Shown: positions 50,334 to 59,579 of the stretch, piece by piece
Position numbering within the stretch: the stretch's first letter is position 1
How the letters are laid out: every line of letters begins with the position of its first letter
Assembly (NCBI GenBank): GCA_963728995.1
Contig: CAVSMD010000002.1
Location: 682,001-746,000, forward strand
Reading direction: 5' to 3'
DNA: 64,000 nucleotides
DNA from: FEN-1219 sp963728995
GTDB taxonomy: Bacteria; Pseudomonadota; Gammaproteobacteria; Steroidobacterales; Rariloculaceae
The notes under the pieces: model-generated
Database searches by the model: none
Seen by the model: the letters and a program-made list of their open reading frames with translations, nothing else
Told to the model about the DNA's origin: nothing
Position numbers and translations under genes: made by a program

Positions 50334-50819
50334 ATGTTGACTCTCACGATAAATGGCCAGGCGCATTCGATCGGCGACGACGTCGACCCGAAGACACCGC
50401 TGCTTTGGGTGTTACGCGACGTGCTGAATCTCGTCGGCACAAAGTACGGTTGCGGCGTCGGTCAATGCAGCGCCTGCACCGTCCATTTGAACGGCGTGGC
50501 CATACAGTCATGTCAGGTGCCCACCGAGAGCGCAGCGGGCCAGAAGATCACGACGATCGAAGGCCTCGCCGCGCCGGGTGCAACACTGACCGCGGTGCAG
50601 CAGGCCTGGATCGAGGAAGACGTCCCGCAGTGCGGCTACTGTCAGGCCGGGCAGATCATGCGGGCCACGGCGCTGTTGGCTCGCTATCCGAAGCCGAGCG
50701 ACGAGCAGATCGACACGGAGATGGCGGCGAATCTGTGCCGCTGCGGAACGTACGTCCGCATCCGAAAAGCTATTCACTCGGCGTCGGCCAAGATCGCGAA
50801 GACCGGAGGTGCCTCATGA
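50334..50819 (+). CDS. [2Fe-2S] subunit, isoquinoline 1-oxidoreductase alpha-like (IorA)
   Basis: This 161-residue electron-transfer subunit of the xanthine-oxidase family has a plant-type [2Fe-2S] site (KYGCGVGQCSACTVHLNG, with the fourth Cys in SCQVP) and a second helical [2Fe-2S] site (CGYCQAGQIM and CRCGTYVRIRKAIH). Such subunits pass electrons from the molybdenum centre to a cytochrome or quinone. The ATG follows GAAGGAGG. Its stop overlaps the start of the large subunit (ATGA), so the two are translated together. Confidence 0.9.
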   Translation: MLTLTINGQAHSIGDDVDPKTPLLWVLRDVLNLVGTKYGCGVGQCSACTVHLNGVAIQSCQVPTESAAGQKITTIEGLAAPGATLTAVQQAWIEEDVPQCGYCQAGQIMRATALLARYPKPSDEQIDTEMAANLCRCGTYVRIRKAIHSASAKIAKTGGAS

Positions 50820-53086
50820 GCGTCTATCTACCCGAGTCACTGCAGAAGCTGTACGCCAAGGGGCGCGACGAGGCGCAGCAGCTCTCGCGGCGCGGTTTCA
50901 TCAAGCTTACCGGCGTCGCCGGCGGCGGATTCGTGCTGGCCCTATCGCTCGGCCCCGTAGCCGAGAAGGCCTTCGCGCAAACGAAGAGCACGGCCGACGC
51001 GGCACTGAACCCCTACGTGCATGTTCGTGCCGACGGCAAGGTCGTGCTGTTCGCCAAGAACCCCGACGTGGGTCAGGGCGTGAAGACCTCGTTGCCGCTG
51101 ATCGTGGCCGAGGAGCTCGATGCCGACTGGGACCAGGTCGAGGTGCGTCAGTCGATCATCAGCGCCGAGCTGTACGGCCTGCAGCTCGCGGGCGGCTCGA
51201 CCTCGATTCCGATGAATTTCGACACGCTGCGGCGCGCCGGCGCGACGGCGCGCGCGATGCTGGTCAGTGCCGCGGCCAAGGACTGGAACGTGCCGGCGGC
51301 GGAGCTGCGCACCGAGAAGAATGTGGTCCACCACGACAAGAGTGGGCGCAGCGCCACGTACGGCGAGCTCGCGACCGCCGCGGCCACAATGCCAGTGCCC
51401 GGCGCCGACACCGTGCAACTGAAGCCGAAGAGCGCCTACCGTCTGCTGGGCAAGCGTATCACCGGGGTAGACAACGAGAAGATCGTGCGCGGGCAGCCGC
51501 TGTATGGCATCGATCAACGCGCCCCGGGCATGCTATTCGCGACGTTCACGAAAGCGCCAGCCATCGGCGGGCGCGTGGTCTCCGCGAATCTCGAGCATGT
51601 GCGCACGCTGCCTGGCGTGAAGAATGCGTTCATCGTTGCCGAGCGGGGCAAGCCCGCCATGTTCGATCTTTCCGGTGCACCGGCCGTGGCGTCGGGCATC
51701 GCGATACTCGCGACCACGACCTGGAACGCGATGCAGGCGAAGAAGGCCCTGCAAGTGAAGTGGGACGAGAGCAACGCGTCACACGACAGTTGGACCGCGG
51801 CCCTGGCCGAAGCCAAGCGGCTGGCGAAGCAGCCGCCGGCGGAGGTCCTCGGCCAGGCAGGCAACGTCGACGCGGCATTCGCCTCGGACCGGACCGTCGA
51901 GGCGTTCTACGGTTATCACTACGTCTCGCATGCGGACCTCGAGCCGCAAAACTGCACGGCCTGGTTCAAAGGCGACAGCGTCGAGATGTGGGCGCCGACA
52001 CAGACGCCGCAAGCGGCCGTCGATGCGATCGCCGCGCTCGTCGGCTTGCCGAAGGACAAAGTGCTCTTGCATCAGCTGCGCGGCGGCGGCGGCTTCGGCA
52101 GGCGCCTAGCGAACGACAGCGTGTGCGAGGCCGTGCTCGTGTCGAAGCAAGCCGGCGGCCTCCCCGTGAAGGTCCAGTGGATGCGCGAGGACGACATGGG
52201 GTTCGATTTCTATCGATCCGGAGGCTTCCAGTCGTTCAAAGCGGCCGTGGACACGTCCGGCAAGCTGTCGGCGTATCAGAACCACTTCATCGGCTTCACG
52301 ATGGACGGCAAGACCCCGGTCTCTGCCGGCAACATCGACAAGGCCGAGTTCCCTGCCAACGTGCTCGGCAATCAGCGCATGGCGCAGTCGCTGATCCCGT
52401 CGAAGATTCCCACGGGTCCGTGGCGCGCGCCGGGCAGCAACGTGAACGCCTTCTGTATCCAGAGCTTCCTGAACGAGTGCGCGGTCGCCGCGAAACGCGA
52501 CTACCCGGAGTTCCTCGTGGATCTCATGGGCGCGCCGCGACCGCTGGCGCCGGATCCTTTCGGCGGCGTGTTCCACACGGGCCGGGCAGTGGGCGTCATC
52601 AAGGCCGCGGCCGAGAGGTCTGGCTGGGGACGCGAGCTGCCTGCCGGTCGGGGGCTCGGGCTCGCGTTCCACTTCAGTCACCAGGGCCATTTCGCCGAGG
52701 TCGCCGAGGTCAGCGTCGACGCGCGCAAGAAAGTCACGGTGCACAAGGTATGGGTGGTGGCCGACATCGGCCCGATCGTCAACTTGAGCAGCGCGGAGAA
52801 TCAGTGCCAGGGATCGGTCGTCGATGCGATCTCGACGGCGATGGGCCTCAAGATCACCTTCGAGAACGGTCGCGTGGAGCAGACGAACTTCGACAAGTAC
52901 CCGATCATCCGCATCGACAAGGCGCCCGAGATCGACGTGCACTTCCTCGACACGGACAATCCGCCGACCGGCTGCGGCGAGCCCGCATTCCCGCCCGTGG
53001 CACCCGCGATTGCCAACGCGATCTTCGCGGCCACCGGCCAGCGGCCGCGCATGCTGCCGTTCAGCACGGACGGTTACAGCATTTAG
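50816..53086 (+). CDS. Molybdopterin large subunit, IorB-like, Tat-exported
   Basis: This 756-residue molybdenum hydroxylase subunit has a Tat signal (SRRGFIKLTGVAGGGFVLALSL), so the enzyme is periplasmic and the signal-less IorA partner probably hitch-hikes. Family features are KNPDVGQGVKTSLPLIVAEELD, YGIDQRAPGMLFATFTKAP, LRGGGGFGRRLANDS, WRAPGSNVNAFCIQSFLNE and GQ-type cofactor loops. The catalytic Glu is in NPPTGCGEPAFPPVAPAI. There is no FAD subunit, as in IorAB-type aldehyde or N-heterocycle dehydrogenases that feed cytochrome c. The substrate (aldehyde or heterocycle) is undetermined. A long inverted repeat follows the gene. Confidence 0.9.
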   Translation: MSVYLPESLQKLYAKGRDEAQQLSRRGFIKLTGVAGGGFVLALSLGPVAEKAFAQTKSTADAALNPYVHVRADGKVVLFAKNPDVGQGVKTSLPLIVAEELDADWDQVEVRQSIISAELYGLQLAGGSTSIPMNFDTLRRAGATARAMLVSAAAKDWNVPAAELRTEKNVVHHDKSGRSATYGELATAAATMPVPGADTVQLKPKSAYRLLGKRITGVDNEKIVRGQPLYGIDQRAPGMLFATFTKAPAIGGRVVSANLEHVRTLPGVKNAFIVAERGKPAMFDLSGAPAVASGIAILATTTWNAMQAKKALQVKWDESNASHDSWTAALAEAKRLAKQPPAEVLGQAGNVDAAFASDRTVEAFYGYHYVSHADLEPQNCTAWFKGDSVEMWAPTQTPQAAVDAIAALVGLPKDKVLLHQLRGGGGFGRRLANDSVCEAVLVSKQAGGLPVKVQWMREDDMGFDFYRSGGFQSFKAAVDTSGKLSAYQNHFIGFTMDGKTPVSAGNIDKAEFPANVLGNQRMAQSLIPSKIPTGPWRAPGSNVNAFCIQSFLNECAVAAKRDYPEFLVDLMGAPRPLAPDPFGGVFHTGRAVGVIKAAAERSGWGRELPAGRGLGLAFHFSHQGHFAEVAEVSVDARKKVTVHKVWVVADIGPIVNLSSAENQCQGSVVDAISTAMGLKITFENGRVEQTNFDKYPIIRIDKAPEIDVHFLDTDNPPTGCGEPAFPPVAPAIANAIFAATGQRPRMLPFSTDGYSI

Positions 53087-53144
53087 GCGTGCGCCGGCGT
53101 TCTGAGCACGCACGCGGCGAGCCCACGGCCGCGCAGCGCAGCGC

Positions 53145-53260
53145 TCGCCGTCCGTGTAGACCAAGCCTTTCGGCACCGCCGTGAAAACGTCCGTGTAGGC
53201 TGCGGCGGCGACGTCCTGTCGCCGACGGTGCCGAAACGCTTGGTCTACACGGACGGCGAG
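53145..53260. repeat. Long inverted repeat with nested hairpin (MITE/REPIN-like)
   Basis: A 35-base left arm (53145-53179, beginning CTCGCCGTCCGTGTAGACCA) is repeated in inverse orientation at 53226-53260 with one mismatch (position 53168). The 46-base centre contains a further copy of the core CGTCCGTGTAG at about 53189 and a separate dyad GGCGAC-GTCCT-GTCGCC. The whole 116-base unit lies between the converging stops at 53086 and 53299. It could act as a transcript-end structure, but the near-perfect arms and repeated core suggest a small mobile or REPIN-type element. No transposase is nearby. Confidence 0.8.
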
Positions 53261-53298
53261 CTTCTCAGGTTGTCGGTGGGCTCGCTTTTGGGAGCAGA

Positions 53299-53721
53299 CT
53301 ACTCGCGCGCCGGCGCCGCAGGGGCTTCTCCGCCGCTCGAGCCGGCGAACAGCTTGCGGCCTGTCGATGCCAGGACGATGGAGCGCGCGTTCACGAGATG
53401 ACTGCCGTCGCGCGCCAGGCTACCTTCGATCGTGACGACGTCGTCGGGCTTCAACGAATCGCGCTTCCACCCCTGACGCAGCAGCGAGTTCGGCCCGCCC
53501 ATCTCGAATGCCCAGTTCACGACTTTGCCTTTGTCGTCGGTCACGTCGGCATAAATGAAGATGTGTGGATTCGTCCACTCGACCTTCGTTACCGTGCCCT
53601 TGAGGGTGACGGGCTTGTTGATGTCGTACTGCGCCGGGAACGAATGATGCGCCGCTGCCGGCAGCGCGATGGCGATGAGGCCGATGCCCAGGGACAGTAG
53701 CGAGCACGTTCGTGGCTTCAT
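53299..53721 (-). CDS. DUF6152 small secreted protein
   Basis: This protein of about 140 residues starts at ATG 53721 (GGAGTTCCGTC upstream); longer in-frame starts run into the upstream gene. The signal peptide of 25 residues ends AAA before HHSFPAQYD. The family pattern is complete: KGTVTKVEWTNPHIFIYADV, KVVNWAFEMGGPNSLLRQGW, DDVVTIEGSLARDGSHLVNARSIVL. The C-terminal tail is Gly/Ala/Pro-rich. It follows its GHS-domain partner (53808) on the same strand with an 86-base gap holding a small hairpin. It is predicted to be periplasmic; function is unknown. Confidence 0.8.
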   Translation of the reverse strand: MKPRTCSLLSLGIGLIAIALPAAAHHSFPAQYDINKPVTLKGTVTKVEWTNPHIFIYADVTDDKGKVVNWAFEMGGPNSLLRQGWKRDSLKPDDVVTIEGSLARDGSHLVNARSIVLASTGRKLFAGSSGGEAPAAPARE

Positions 53722-53755
53722 GACGGAACTCCGTTGTCGGTCGATAGTAGTGGAC

Positions 53756-53777
53756 GATCTCGGTACGACCTGAGATC
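53756..53777. promoter_or_regulatory. Intercistronic hairpin between DUF6152 pair genes
   Basis: GATCTCGGTACGACCTGAGATC forms a hairpin of six perfect base pairs plus an inner GGT/ACC step with a one-base bulge. It lies between the stop of the GHS-domain gene and the start of its DUF6152 partner, both read on the minus strand. It may adjust relative expression of the two cistrons by mRNA stabilisation or partial termination. The role is inferred from position only. Confidence 0.35.
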
Positions 53778-53807
53778 GAGATCGCAGCTTCGTGGTTCGC
53801 AGGGTGA

Positions 53808-54689
53808 TCACTCGCCCGACGGCGTCTCCTCGGGCGCAAGTCCCATGCGTTTCACGAATTGCTCGTTTTCCAAGCAGATCTCGTCGATCAGCTCCGCGTC
53901 GACGACGATCCGCTGCGTGAGCGTCACCGTCCACGGCTTCGTATACGCCTTCGGATCGTCGACGGTCACCTTGATCCTCAAGTGCCCGAAGTCGGGACGC
54001 TGCATTTCCTCGCGCACCTTTGCCGACTCCGTCAGCACGCTGCCATTCCAGTCGATCCAGGTGTCGTTGCGCAGTCCGATCGTGTCGATCACGAGCGTAT
54101 CGCCCATCCACTTGCCGGACGAGTAACCCTGCCACGATGGGCTCGGATCGTCAGGCAACGGTCGAGCGTCCGTGAACACCTGACGGTACCCGGCGTTCAT
54201 CTCGTCGAGCACGACGAGCAGATCCGGCTTGTGCACGAACTTCAGCATGTGCGGGAGGCCATATGCGCGCAAGAAGTTGTCCGGTAAGCAGCGAATGTGC
54301 GGATCCTCGAGCGCCAGATTTTCCGTGCGTCGCTTGACGATGGGCACGAGCCAAGGCCGATACGGCAACCCATCTTTCATCTCGGAGCCCATATTTGCCA
54401 TGTAGCGCGAGGACGAGATGTCGTTACCGTTGCTGGCGGTATCGGCGGCACCCTCCTTCTTGGAATCCGCCGTGCTCCAGATGCCGGAAAAGTCGGGTCG
54501 GCCGTCGGGCAGCCGCGGCGCCGGCGCAGCCATGTCGATAGTGCCGTCGGCCTTCCGCGGAACGCCGGCCGTTGCATAGCCCACCCACTGCGCTCTCGCC
54601 GAGACCGATCCGAGCGACACGCCCAGCACCAGGAGAGCGACAGCGGCGCTGCGCGAATTTCTGAAGCGTGACAATGGCAGAAACGACAT
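53808..54689 (-). CDS. Secreted GHS-domain protein (partner of adjacent DUF6152)
   Basis: This 293-residue secreted protein has a signal peptide to about residue 33 (SARA-Q). Features are GTIDMAAPAPRLPDGRPDFSGIW, DPHIRCLPDNFLRAYGLPHMLKF, VVLDEMNAGYRQVFTDARPLP, the core GYSSGKWMGDTLVIDT and RPDFGHLRIKVTVDDPKAYTKP, with a closing ICLENEQ. It is clearly homologous to the protein at 62923 (same DPKAYTKP block and ICNENE tail). In both loci the larger gene precedes a small DUF6152 gene. GGGGGTCCG precedes the ATG. Function is unknown and the location periplasmic. Confidence 0.78.
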   Translation of the reverse strand: MSFLPLSRFRNSRSAAVALLVLGVSLGSVSARAQWVGYATAGVPRKADGTIDMAAPAPRLPDGRPDFSGIWSTADSKKEGAADTASNGNDISSSRYMANMGSEMKDGLPYRPWLVPIVKRRTENLALEDPHIRCLPDNFLRAYGLPHMLKFVHKPDLLVVLDEMNAGYRQVFTDARPLPDDPSPSWQGYSSGKWMGDTLVIDTIGLRNDTWIDWNGSVLTESAKVREEMQRPDFGHLRIKVTVDDPKAYTKPWTVTLTQRIVVDAELIDEICLENEQFVKRMGLAPEETPSGE

Positions 54690-54901
54690 CGGACCCCCAG
54701 TGCAACGACGATCTCCGCGGCCTTCGATCGGATTCGGCGGCCGGCGCCTGCGGCAGTGGACCGATCGTGGCCGCCGGCGGTCGCGAAATCCGATGAGTCG
54801 TAGATAGTAGTTTCTTGCGCCGCGTTTCGCGAGTCGCCCCGAAGCGGTGCAAAAGTCCGGCCCGTCCTCTACGATACCCGTCCGTCTGCGGCGATCGCTC
54901 C

Positions 54902-55829
54902 ATGCAGTCCATCATCTCGATCAAGGGCCTGACGAAAACCTACGCGTCGGGCTTCCAGGCGCTGCACGCCACGAATCTCGACATTCGGCAGCGGCGAGAT
55001 CTTCGGCCTGCTCGGGCCGAATGGCGCCGGCAAGACGACGCTGATCAATATCGTTTGCGGCATCGTCAACCCGACCCAGGGCACGATCACGGTCGGCGGC
55101 CATGACATTCGCAAAGCGGCGCGCGCCGCGCGGGACCTGATCGGGCTCGTCCCGCAGGAGCTCACGACCGACGCATTCGAGACGGTCTGGGACACCACGA
55201 TGTTCAGCCGCGGCCTGTTCGGCAAGCCGAAGAGCGCTGCGTACTGTGAAAAGGTGCTCAAATCCCTGTCCCTCTGGGACAGGAAGGGCGACAGGATCAT
55301 GACCCTGTCCGGCGGCATGAAACGCCGCGTCATGATCGCCAAGGCGCTCGCGCATGAACCTCAAGTGCTGTTTCTCGACGAGCCGACGGCGGGTGTCGAC
55401 GTCGAGCTGCGGAAAGACATGTGGAACGTCGTGCGAGAGCTGCGTGACACCGGCGTCACGATCATCCTGACGACGCACTACATCGAGGAAGCCGAGGAGA
55501 TGGCGGACCGAATCGGCGTCATCAACCGCGGCGAGATCATCCTGGTGCAGGACAAGACGGAGCTCATGCGCAAGCTCGGCAAGAAGCAGATGACGCTGTA
55601 CCTGCATTCCGGGCTCGACGCCGTGCCGGCCGAGCTCGCGCAGTTCAATCTCGAGCTTCAGGGCGACGGCTCCGAGCTGGTGTACACCTACGACACGCAA
55701 AGCGAGCGCACCGGCATTACCGCGCTCCTCGGCGCACTCGCGGAAGCCGGCGTCCGGTTCCGCGACCTGAGCACGACCCAGAGCTCGCTGGAAGAAATCT
55801 TCGTCAGCCTCGTGAAGCGCTCCCCATGA
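54902..55829 (+). pseudogene. ABC exporter ATPase (DrrA type) with a +1 frameshift
   Basis: Correcting one extra base near 54993 gives a continuous protein of about 308 residues: MQSIISIKGLTKTYASGFQA, the Walker A GLLGPNGAGKTTL, Q-loop GLVPQELTTDAF, signature LSGGMKRRVMIAKAL, Walker B VLFLDEPTAGVD and H-loop TTHYIEEAEEMADRIGVINRGEI. The C-terminal extension is of the daunorubicin-resistance/drug-exporter type. As written, translation from the natural start would lose the Walker A motif. The downstream permease start overlaps the stop (ATGA). A base-calling error or a very recent mutation explains the otherwise perfect sequence. Confidence 0.83.
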
Positions 55830-56588
55830 ACTGGTACGCCGTCCGCGCGATCTATCACTTCGAGATGGCCCGCATGTGGCGCACGATCGTCCAGAGCATC
55901 GTCGCGCCCGGTGCTCTCGACGTCGCTGTACTTCGTCGTCTTCGGCTCGGCTATCGGCTCGAGGATCACGGTCATCGAAGGCACCAGCTACGGCGCATTC
56001 ATCGTGCCGGGCTTGCTCATGCTGTCTCTGCTGACCGAGAGCATGGGCAACGCCTCGTTCGGCATCTACTTCCCGCGCTTCACGGGGACGATCTACGAGG
56101 TTTTGTCGGCGCCCGTCTCGGCGGCCGAGATCATCTTGGGCTACGTCGGCGCCGCCGCGACTAAATCGGTGGTGCTGGGCTTCATCATCCTCGCCACGGC
56201 CGCACTGTTCGTGCCGCTGAAGATTGCGCATCCATTCTTGATGCTGAGTTTTCTCGTCGTCACTTGCGTCACGTTCAGCCTGTTCGGCTTCATCATCGGA
56301 CTGTGGGCCGACAGCTTCGAGAAGCTGCAGGTCATCCCGCTGCTCGCGATCACGCCGCTGACCTTTCTCGGCGGCAGTTTCTACTCGATCAACATGCTGC
56401 CCCCCGCGTGGCAAACCATCACGCTGTTCAACCCCATCGTCTATCTGGTGAGCGGCTTTCGGTGGAGCTTCTACGAGATCGCGGACGTGCATGTCGGCAT
56501 CAGCATCGGCATGACTGGCGTGTTTCTCGTCGTGTGCCTGGCGACGACCTGGTGGCTGTTGACCACCGGCTATCGCCTGAAGAAGTAG
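55826..56588 (+). pseudogene. ABC-2 type permease with a +1 frameshift
   Basis: Removing one base near 55910 gives a continuous membrane protein of about 253 residues: MNWYAVRAIYHFEMARMWRT, then IVQSIVAP joining LSTSLYFVVFGSAIGSRI. About six TM helices follow, and the ABC-2 signature region ITPLTFLGGSFYSINMLPPAWQ with LFNPIVYLVSGFRW lies near the end. It is the partner of the ATPase, together forming an exporter of the ABC-2 family, whose relatives handle drugs, polysaccharides or lipids. The substrate is unknown. The next gene, a quinohaemoprotein, begins 9 bases later. Confidence 0.82.
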
Positions 56589-56597
56589 GCCCTACCC

Positions 56598-58728
56598 ATG
56601 ACGCGAACGGCATCGAAGCGTTTTGGCCTCCTCGCCGCGCTGCCCGCGCGTCGCGCTCGGCGCCTTCGCCGTGTCCGCGCAGGCGCAGGAAGTCGCGCTG
56701 AGCTACACGGCGGCGCAGGCTGCCCGCGGCAAAGCCGCCTACGAGCCCGATTGTCTGCCCTGCCACGGCGCGAACCTGGACGATGGTCCGCTCGGACCGC
56801 CGCTGCGCGGCCCGACGTTCATCGCCAAATACGGCGGCACGACGGCCGATCACTTGTTCGAGGTCATGCGCACGCGCATGCCCTCGGCCTCTCCCGGCGC
56901 GCTCGAGCCCGCGGCCTACGCCGCGATCATGGCGTACATGCTCGAACGCAACGACATCGTGCCGGGCGAGCGCGAGCTGCCGGCGAACACCGGCGAGCTC
57001 GAACGGATGTGGGTTCCGGCCGGCGGCTTCAGCTTCATGACGTTCTCGCCGTACATCGCGAAGCCACCCGTCGAGATCCCCGCCGTGCTGGAGCATTACA
57101 CGCCGGTCACGGACGAGCAGCTCGAGCGTCCGCCGCCGGGCGAATGGCTCGCGTGGCGACGCACTTACGACACGCACGGCTTCAGCCCGCTGAAAGAGAT
57201 CGACAAGCGCAACGTCGATCAGCTCCGCGTGGCATGGACATGGTCGCTGCCACCGGGCTCCAACGAAGCCGTGCCGCTCGTTCACGACGGCGTGATGTTC
57301 GCGTTCGGCTTCGGCGACGAGGTCCAGGCGCTCGACGCGCGGACCGGCGATCTGCTGTGGCACTACACGCATTCGCTCGAGTCCGGTGCCCGGCCGAATC
57401 ACAAACGCGGGCTCGCGCTGTACGGTAAGAACGTCTACATCGGCACGTCCGACGCGCATCTGCTCGCGCTGGACGCCACCAGCGGCAAGATCGTCTGGGA
57501 CACGAAGATCGCCGACTTCACGCGCCGCGAGAGCATCTCGGCCGGCCCGCTCGTCGCACACGGCGTCGTGATGATCGGCACCACGGGCACGGGCGTCGGC
57601 GCCGCTCTCGGCGGACCGCAAATCGTCGGCGTCGATGCCCGCACCGGCGTCGTCGAATGGCGGGTGCACACGATCGCCCAGCCGGGCACGCCGGGCGGCG
57701 ACAGCTGGAACGGCGTGCCGGTGGAGCGGCGCAGCGGTGCATCCGTGTGGAACACCGGCAGCTACGACCCCGACATCGGCCTGGCGTATTTCGGCACCGG
57801 CAACACTTACGACACGGGGCCGTTGCTCGACAACAAGCCCGGCGTCGGCAACGCGGCGCTGTACACGGATTCCACACTCGCGATCGACCCGACCACGGGG
57901 CGGCTCGCCTGGGCGTTCCAGCATCTGCCGAACGACCAGTGGGATCTCGACTGGGCCTTCGAGACTCAGCTCGTGCAGCTGCCGGGGCTCGGCGGCCCGC
58001 GGACGGTCACGCTGTCGTCGGGGAAGATCGGCATCTACGAGGCCATCGATGCCGCCACCGGGGAATTCGTGTTCGCCTACGACCTCGGGTTGCAGAACAT
58101 CGTGACGGCCATCGACCCGGAGACCGGGGCGAAGACGATCGATCCGGCCGTCGTGCCGGGCGACGGTCAGCTGAAATTCGTGTGCCCGCACGGCGCAGGC
58201 GCCAAGAACTTCCAACCCGCCTCCTACGACGCATCGTCGCAACTGCTGATCGTGCCGCTGAACGAGGCGTGCATGGACATGTTTCCCGTGCCGGGCGGCG
58301 GCGGTGGCGGCGGGCTGTCCTCCGGCATGAACTGGGGCATCCGGCCGATCCCGGGCAGCGACGGAAAATACGGCCGCCTCGAAGCGATCCACGTCGGCAA
58401 GCGCCAGGTCGTCTGGCAGGTCCGGCAACGCGCGCCGCAAACGTCCGGCGTGCTGGCCACGGCCGGCGGCGTGGTGTTCGCCGCCTCGCTCGATCGGTAT
58501 CTGCGCGCTTACGACAGCGGCAACGGCCGGCTGCTATGGGAGCAACGCCTGAACGACGTGTCGAGCTCGAGCCCGATGACCTACAGCCTCGACGGCCAGC
58601 AGTACCTGGCTATCGTGGTCGGTGAAGGCGGATTTCACGCCGCGAGCTACGCCGCCCTGGTCCCCGAGCTCAAGAGCCCGCCCGCCAAGGGGGCCGCGAT
58701 CTGGGTGTTCGCGCTCCCGAAAAATTGA
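56598..58728 (+). pseudogene. Quinohaemoprotein (N-terminal cytochrome c + PQQ propeller) with +1 frameshift in the signal peptide
   Basis: Two frames combine at about 56650 into a protein of about 709 residues: MTRTASKRFGLLAALP joins VALGAFAVSAQAQE as a normal signal peptide. A cytochrome c domain follows (haem motif CLPCHG, with Met candidates in MRTRMPSA). An eight-bladed PQQ propeller comes next: WRRTYDTHGFSPLKEIDKRNVDQL, PLVHDGVMFAFGFGDEVQALDARTG, FQHLPNDQWDLDWAFE and GVVFAASLDRYLRAYDSGNGRLLWEQ. In characterised type II alcohol dehydrogenases the cytochrome is C-terminal, so the N-terminal order here is unusual. If the extra base is real, export would fail. It is followed by a DUF6152 gene pair. 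Confidence 0.82.
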
Positions 58729-58820
58729 GCCGCGCGCTATCCGGGCAGCGTTCGCGGCCCTTCTGCGCTCGCGGCCTGAACGTTACGATAGGGGTCAACG
58801 CTTCGGGGGGTGCTCGTTTC

Positions 58821-59576
58821 ATGTGCAGATCCATCGTCGCCGCAATCGCCGTGGCCACCGCTCTGACGACCGGTGCGCCGCGAATCGCCTTCGGACAGTC
58901 GACGCGCGGCGCAGCGCATCCCGACTTCAGCGGCCTGTGGTTTCCGGGCGGCGGCCGCAGCCAGACACCAAAGCAGTTGCCGTACACGCCGGCCGCGAAG
59001 GCGCTCGCGACGGAATACGCGAAGCACTTCACGCTCGATGACGATCCCGGCCGTTATTGCATCTGGCCCGGAATGCCGCGTGCCGTCTGGGGCGCACCGT
59101 TCACGGTCGAGATTCAACAGCGGCCGCAGGACGTGACGATCTACTGGGAGGGCTACGGCATGTATCGCAAGATCTACATGGCGGATCACAACCCGCCGAA
59201 GCCGATTCTCCCGTCGGCAATGGGTCACTCCGTCGCGCATTGGGAGGGTGACACGCTCGTCGTCGAAACCTCGAATTTGAAGCCCTATCCCTACATGACG
59301 CGAATGGCCACCTCGTCCGACGCGCACGTCGTCGAGCGGCTGCACCTCGAGGAGCGCGACGTGAAGGGGGAGCGACAGAAGTTCCTCGTCAACGATCTCG
59401 TGGTCACGGATCCGAAGGTCTACACTGAACCGATTCGGATCACGGCCACTCTACAGCTACGACCCGATCTACAGCTGCTCGAGTACACCTGCACGGACAC
59501 GCTGTGGGACGACTATTTGACCGAGCGCGGCCTCACCTTGCCGGATCTCGACGCGCTCCCGAACCCGGAGGGTTGA
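58821..59576 (+). CDS. Secreted GHS-domain protein (partner of adjacent DUF6152)
   Basis: This protein of about 251 residues starts at ATG 58821 with GGGGGG about 10 bases upstream; a longer frame is not supported. The signal peptide ends at about residue 26 (AFG-Q). Features are HPDFSGLWFPGGGRSQTPKQLPYTPAA, DDDPGRYCIWPGMPRAVWGAPF, VEIQQRPQDVTIYWEGYGMYRKIYM, the core GHSVAHWEGDTLVVET, HVVERLHLEER, VTDPKVYTEPIR and LLEYTCTDT. It resembles the protein at 18338 in length and blocks. The DUF6152 partner begins 3 bases after its stop, and a quinohaemoprotein gene lies just upstream. Confidence 0.78.
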   Translation: MCRSIVAAIAVATALTTGAPRIAFGQSTRGAAHPDFSGLWFPGGGRSQTPKQLPYTPAAKALATEYAKHFTLDDDPGRYCIWPGMPRAVWGAPFTVEIQQRPQDVTIYWEGYGMYRKIYMADHNPPKPILPSAMGHSVAHWEGDTLVVETSNLKPYPYMTRMATSSDAHVVERLHLEERDVKGERQKFLVNDLVVTDPKVYTEPIRITATLQLRPDLQLLEYTCTDTLWDDYLTERGLTLPDLDALPNPEG

Positions 59577-59579
59577 CAC

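Noticed and set aside
53087..53298. Simple rho-independent terminator
   Set aside because: The inverted repeat could end transcripts, but the 35-base arms, internal repeated core and lack of a T-tract are better explained as a repeat element, so it was listed as a repeat.
54902..56700. Programmed ribosomal frameshifting in the ABC/quinohaemoprotein genes
   Set aside because: No slippery heptamer, stimulatory stem or internal Shine-Dalgarno is visible at the three points, and three unrelated genes in a row using recoding is implausible compared with sequence error or mutation.
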